From: Dastarcus helophoroides | Lineage: Eukaryota > Arthropoda > Insecta > Coleoptera > Bothrideridae | Assembly: GCA_028583605.1 (NCBI GenBank) | Contig: CM053328.1 | Span: forward strand, 36,359,722-36,423,721 | Reading direction: 5' to 3' | DNA length: 64,000 nt | Shown: piece by piece, positions 60,236 through 64,000 of the stretch | Layout: every line of letters starts with the position of its first letter | Numbering within the stretch: the first letter of the stretch is position 1 | Made by a program: the position numbers and the translations under genes | Notes under the pieces: generated by a model | Databases searched by the model: none | Told to the model about the DNA's origin: nothing | Seen by the model: the letters and a program-made list of their open reading frames with translations, nothing else

Positions 60236-60359
60236 CTATGAACAATCGCCGTTTGTTCTGCCAACGCAGTGGGCTGTTCACAATGAAGGGATGGTGGCCG
60301 CAGAGTGCTTGGATTCTAACTTCATCTTTTACTTGTTGGACGGTACTTTCAGTAATGAC
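60236..60359 (-). CDS. S6KL: S6KL-like kinase exon: helix C region
   Basis: A 124-nt exon, acceptor TGCTTTCCAG and donor CATAG|GTGAGT. It encodes TESTVQQVKDEVRIQALCG (helix C with the Glu that pairs with the ATP-site Lys), HHPFIV (beta-4) and QNKRRLFI (beta-5). The intron to the next exon is 120 nt. The preceding exon should carry the glycine loop and the Ala-x-Lys motif. The Lys-bearing part was not found in this window. Confidence 0.87.
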
Positions 60360-60454
60360 CTGGAAAGCACAACTGGGTTTAAGAAGATTATGCAGGAATA
60401 TTTGCGTTTGGGGGCAGGGGGGTGGTCGTATTGTTGCTTGCTTTGGGTTTTTAC

Positions 60455-60550
60455 CTGTTCTACAAACCTGTCGCCCAAGTGACACCCCCTCCCAAGAGGG
60501 GAAGCAATATGGGCAAATTTTCGGATCGATTTTTCGCAAACGGGTTCTAG
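60455..60550 (-). CDS. S6KL: Candidate upstream S6KL exon with a GRG loop-like motif
   Basis: Weak. A 32-codon open segment lies between ACCGAATTCAG and donor CAG|GTAAAA and ends in phase 0, matching the exon at 60359. It contains ASPLGRGCHLGDRFVEQ, vaguely like a kinase glycine loop (GRG, but the third Gly is one residue late). The ~25 residues with the ATP-binding Lys would still be missing. It may be chance. Confidence 0.22.
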
Positions 60551-60559
60551 CTGAATTCG

Positions 60560-61783
60560 GTTTTAGTTTCTTAAGAATAGACGAGTCTTTACGGAGAATA
60601 CAAACAATTTAAAAACAATTTTGTGCCAAGGGTGTCTAGTTTTAAGTCACTATTACATATTAGACAATTAATGAGTATATAATTACTTTGTCTAAAGATA
60701 GAATTAAAGAGAAAGCGATTTTATGAAAAGTATGGTTTAATGGAATTATAGTTGCAGGTAAAATGGGCGGCTAAATACTTATTTGCAGCAGCAGCGGTCC
60801 CCCAACATTTTCGTTTAATCAGCGACGACGTTACTTGAATCTTCGGTATTTTTTTTTGTTATAAATAACAAGATTTTCTTTGACATTTTCAGCTTCAGTT
60901 TAAAATTTATTTTATAAATGCAATTACTCGAGCAAATGCCAGTAAAAAACCTTAACGACGTGCAAAACATTGCTAGGTAATGCGATTGCTGCGATCACAG
61001 GTCTTCCTTGCAAAGAAATAAAATTAAACCCTCATTTTAAAATGTTTTCCTTCTGGAAATTAATATTTGACATTTGTGCTACAAGGTGCTCGCTGTAACT
61101 AACACGGAAATTACTTGATGTCTAACCTATGTAGGCAGTACTTATACCTAAGATTCAAGTTATCCAACTTTTTTTTGCTAAAAATCATACCTCTTGAAGT
61201 GGTACACGATTTAAACTAAGTACTGATTGCAACCTATTTTGAAAGTTTCCGGGACAAGTTTATTCAGACAAATCTTTGGAAAAAGCTAATAAATAGCTAA
61301 TTTACTTTTTATAGAAAGATAGAGCAATTTTTACAGAAAAATAGAGCAGTTACTGAAAATTACACAGAATTTATGAATTTATTCAACAACGTGCTTTCGA
61401 AAAATTAATTTTGTTCAAAGTTCAAAACGTGTATACTTTTAAAATGACTAATGAGGACAAGCAACTGCTAGAAATAAACTTTGTGTTTATTTTCATTCAA
61501 AGCTGACAGTAAACAAAATCTCCCCGATATAATCACCACGTGAAATTAAAATTTTGTTTAAAAAATATAATAATTTAATGAGCCTATCGGCTACTAATTG
61601 AGAAGAGTGATTGCTAGAAAGAAACCGCCGGTTTATTTTAAATCAAAACTGATAGTAAACAAAATTAAAAAACTCCCCAATGCTCGTGTGAAATTAAAAT
61701 TTTGATAAAAGCGATGATTTAATGATGACAAACATATCAGCTTTTCTCGAAACGCAATTGCGCCGATTGCGTATTTCTCGTTT
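60560..61783. other. Intergenic or intronic DNA
   Basis: No supported exon. A short CAGCAGCAGCGG stretch at 60785. AT-rich but without tandem arrays. It likely spans 5' kinase intron and the PGRP upstream region. Confidence 0.45.
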
Positions 61784-61876
61784 GGGGGGATTTACTTCCT
61801 TCTTGCATATATTCGTGAGCGAATTACAATAACTGGTAGTTGAATTACAAACAAGTAAAAGAGTATTCCGCTATCA
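61784..61876 (+). promoter_or_regulatory. Possible immune promoter of the PGRP gene
   Basis: GGGGGGATTTACTTCC at 61784-61799 is close to a kappa-B site. CATATATT near 61806 could serve as a TATA element. CTATCA at 61871-61876 is a GATA site on the minus strand. All lie within 120 bp of the start codon. Insect immune genes often combine kappa-B and GATA sites. The matches are imperfect and no transcription start is known. Confidence 0.35.
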
Positions 61877-61902
61877 CTCAATTTACGTAATAGTTAACAA
61901 AC

Positions 61903-61960
61903 ATGTTAAAGGTTAAGTCAATTTTTATAATCGCTTGTGTGATCGTGCCAAGTATTATAG
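61903..61960 (+). CDS. PGRP: PGRP exon 1 (signal peptide)
   Basis: ATG at 61903 opens 19 codons, MLKVKSIFIIACVIVPSII, plus one base of a split Ala codon, before donor ATAG|GTAAAT. This is a typical short signal peptide. Joined to exon 2 it gives SIIA followed by SCPNIISRREW, a good signal-peptidase site directly before the conserved PGRP start. An upstream acceptor at 62018 would give an immediate stop, so the 62054 joint is preferred. Confidence 0.85.
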
Positions 61961-62053
61961 GTAAATATAAACAAAAAATTAAATTTCTCACAACTAAACC
62001 CCACCAACCCATCAACAGTTAATTGAAATTTTTCAAAAACCGCGAATTTTCAG

Positions 62054-62268
62054 CTTCGTGTCCCAATATAATCAGCAGAAGAGAATGGAACGCAAGACAA
62101 CCGCGGTCTCGTAGTCCACTAAGGGTAAACCCCCCGTTTTACGTGGTCGTTCATCACTCTGACGGGCCGAATTGTTTCACGGAAAGCGCTTGCAAAACGA
62201 GGGTGAAAGGGATACAGAATTACCACATGGATACCAGACAATGGCAGGATATTGGATACAACTTTTTG
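62054..62268 (+). CDS. PGRP: PGRP exon 2 (N-terminal half of the PGRP/amidase_2 domain)
   Basis: Secreted peptidoglycan recognition protein, which binds bacterial peptidoglycan outside the cell upstream of Toll/Imd or degrades it. Acceptor AATTTTCAG, donor TTTTTG|GTGAGT in phase 0. Visible family features are CPNIISRREWNARQPRS, YVVVHHSDGPNC (first His equivalent to a zinc ligand of amidase PGRPs), the paired Cys of the conserved disulfide (NCFTESACKT), KGIQNYHMDT and QDIGYNFL (Tyr equivalent to an amidase residue). The remaining half, with the second His and the Cys that decide catalytic activity, lies beyond the window. Whether it is a sensor or an amidase cannot be told. Confidence 0.95.
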
Positions 62269-64000
62269 GTGAGTAATGTTAAAAATGTTCAACGGTATTA
62301 ATCAAATATCTGCCGGAGTAGGATTAAAAATAACCAAAAATGTCAGAAATTTTCAGACTAGACGAAACTTCGAGAGAAAAAAATCAAAATTTCGAAAAAA
62401 AAGTCGATATTTTGAGTTCAAAGTAGAAAAGTAGAAACATTTTGCAAAGTTCGCTATTTTTTCAAATTTTTGAAAATGTCGACTCTCAAAATTTTAACAT
62501 TTCTTGAAAATTCTAACTTCTTTTTGGAAATTTCAACTTTCTATGAAAATTTCGCTCATTTTCAATATAAAACTTTTAAGTGGACATTTTTTTTGACAAA
62601 ACGTTGAAAGCTTTAAATAACATTTCAAGATTCCGTTAAGATTTAAAATGTCGATTTTTTGAAAATATTGACTTTTCTGATCATTTTGGCATCCCTTCAC
62701 TATTTAGGTATGTATGTATATCTTTCAAAATTTCAGCTTTTTTTGAAAATTTAATGTTTTAATTTTTTTTTAATCTCAAACTGTTCTCAATATTTCAACT
62801 AATTAAAAAAAATAAATTTCGTATTGCTTTTTAAATTTTCGAAAATCTCGTTTTTGAAGGTTTTTCAATTTTTTTTAGAATCTTCGCATGTATCAAATTC
62901 TTTCAAAATTTCAGCTTTTTTTGAAAATTTGGACAATGTTTCAATTTTTTAAATATCAAACTTTTCTCAAAATTTCGACTGATTAAAAAAAAATAAATTT
63001 CGTATTATTTTTTATATTTAATTTTAAATTCTCGAAAATCTCGTTTTTGAAGGTTTTTCAATTTTTTTTAGAATCTTTCGCATGTATCAAATTCTTTCAA
63101 AATTTCAGCTTTTTTTTGAAAATTTGACAATGTTTCAATTTTTTAAATCTCAAGCTTTTCTCAAAATTTCGACTGATTAAAAAAAATAAATTTCGTATTA
63201 TTTTTTAAATTTAATTTTAAATTTTCGAAAATCTCGTTTTTGAAAGGTTTTTTAATTTTTGTTTTAGCATCTTCGCATGTATAAAATTCTTTCAAAATTT
63301 CAGCTTTTTTTGAAAACTTTACAATGTTTCCATTTTTTTCAACAACAAACTTTTCTCAAAATTTCGTCTAATTAAAAAAAAAATGAAATTTCATATTGTT
63401 TTTCAAATTTAATTTCAAGTTCTCGAAAATTTCGTTTTTTTTAACTTCTGAAGGTTTTTCAATTTTTTTTTTAAATCTTCAACATTTTTCAAATTCATTA
63501 TTTTTGATAATTTGGAACCATTTATCGAAATTTCAATGTAATTTCAAATTTGAGAAGTTCGCTATTTTTTCAAATTCTTGAAAATTCTAACCTCTTTTTG
63601 GAAATGGTAGCTTTTTATGAAAATTTGGCCTATTTTCAATATAACTATCTTTTATTTTAAAAATTTTGATTTCAAAATTTTGTCTTCAGAATTTTCGACG
63701 TTCCCAAAATTCTAATGCTGTGCAAAATTTCAATTTTTTTGAAAATTAGTAATTTTCTGAAAATTATAGCCATTTTAAAATTTGTAATTGTTTTGAAAAT
63801 TTCGGTTTTTTTTTCAAACTTTCCACTTTACCAAAGATTTTGACATCAAATTTTAACTTTTCTCAAAATTTCGACTATTAAAAAAAATTAAAATTCATAG
63901 TTTTTCAAATTTTCGAAAATCTTGTATTTTTTTTTTAACTTTTGAAGGTTTTTCAATTTTTTTGGAACCTTCGCATTTTTCAAATTCATTATTTTTCATA
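62269..64000. repeat. PGRP intron filled by a ~195-bp tandem array
   Basis: CTTCGCATGTAT (or CTTTCGCATG) recurs near 62882, 63075 and 63269, with degenerate versions at 62705, 63476 and 63965. Shared blocks are CAAAATTTCAGCTTTTTTTG, AATAAATTTCGTATT and CGAAAATCTCGTTTTTGAAG. The part before 62690 is AT-rich without a clear period. No PGRP exon is seen before the window ends. Confidence 0.85.

Noticed and set aside
60175..60612. 145-codon plus-strand frame over the kinase exons
   Set aside because: Shadow of the minus-strand kinase exons and their introns.
1..64000. tRNA and rRNA genes
   Set aside because: I looked for A/B-box and acceptor-stem patterns and conserved rRNA words and saw none that I could support by eye. 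A tRNAscan-SE/Infernal run would settle it.

Overview
The window looks like part of an insect genome. It is very AT-rich and most of its length is satellite-like tandem arrays. It holds spliced eukaryotic genes with GT/AG introns: an AGC-type kinase related to fly S6KL, the autophagy HORMA protein ATG101, and the start of a secreted peptidoglycan recognition protein. It also carries two non-LTR retrotransposon bodies. A beetle is my best guess, but the order cannot be proved from the sequence.

Layout. 1-2.6 kb: decayed coding relic, a CpG-containing 21-bp minisatellite and AT-rich DNA. 2.67 kb: TATA promoter and a candidate non-coding first exon with a good splice donor. I infer that it serves the secreted, disordered Pro/Glu/Lys-rich protein at 26.43-27.73 kb, across a 23.6-kb intron. 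That interval holds arrays of ~475 bp (4.0-5.9 and 7.9-8.4 kb), 180 bp (11.4-13.2 kb) and ~340 bp (17.4-23.1 kb, with an inverted arm at 24.3-25.1 kb), several palindromic foldback elements, and three more frame-hopping coding relics.

28.3-42.5 kb: two related array blocks (D and E) made of short CTGCTGAAAAA-type monomers, interrupted by a broken LINE fragment at 40.77-41.8 kb.

42.8-60.5 kb, minus strand: the kinase gene. Its N-lobe and catalytic-loop exons lie at 59.8-60.36 kb, but the exon that completes Ala-Pro-Glu and carries the DWWSLG helix lies 16.6 kb away at 43.1 kb. That intron contains ATG101 on the same strand, three more arrays (350 bp with a 700-bp higher-order repeat, ~580 bp and ~230 bp), a nearly complete but disabled LINE and a MITE. 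61.9-62.27 kb, plus strand: first two exons of the PGRP. A further ~195-bp array fills the start of its next intron to the window edge.

The most unusual recurrent structure is the foldback family. Each arm carries a conserved CTGAAGA / hairpin / GAAA / CGCGTT / AGAG module that resembles a hammerhead ribozyme core. The hairpin shows a compensatory base change between copies. In the 340-bp array a related foldback appears to have been captured and co-amplified, lengthening the monomer to ~490 bp.
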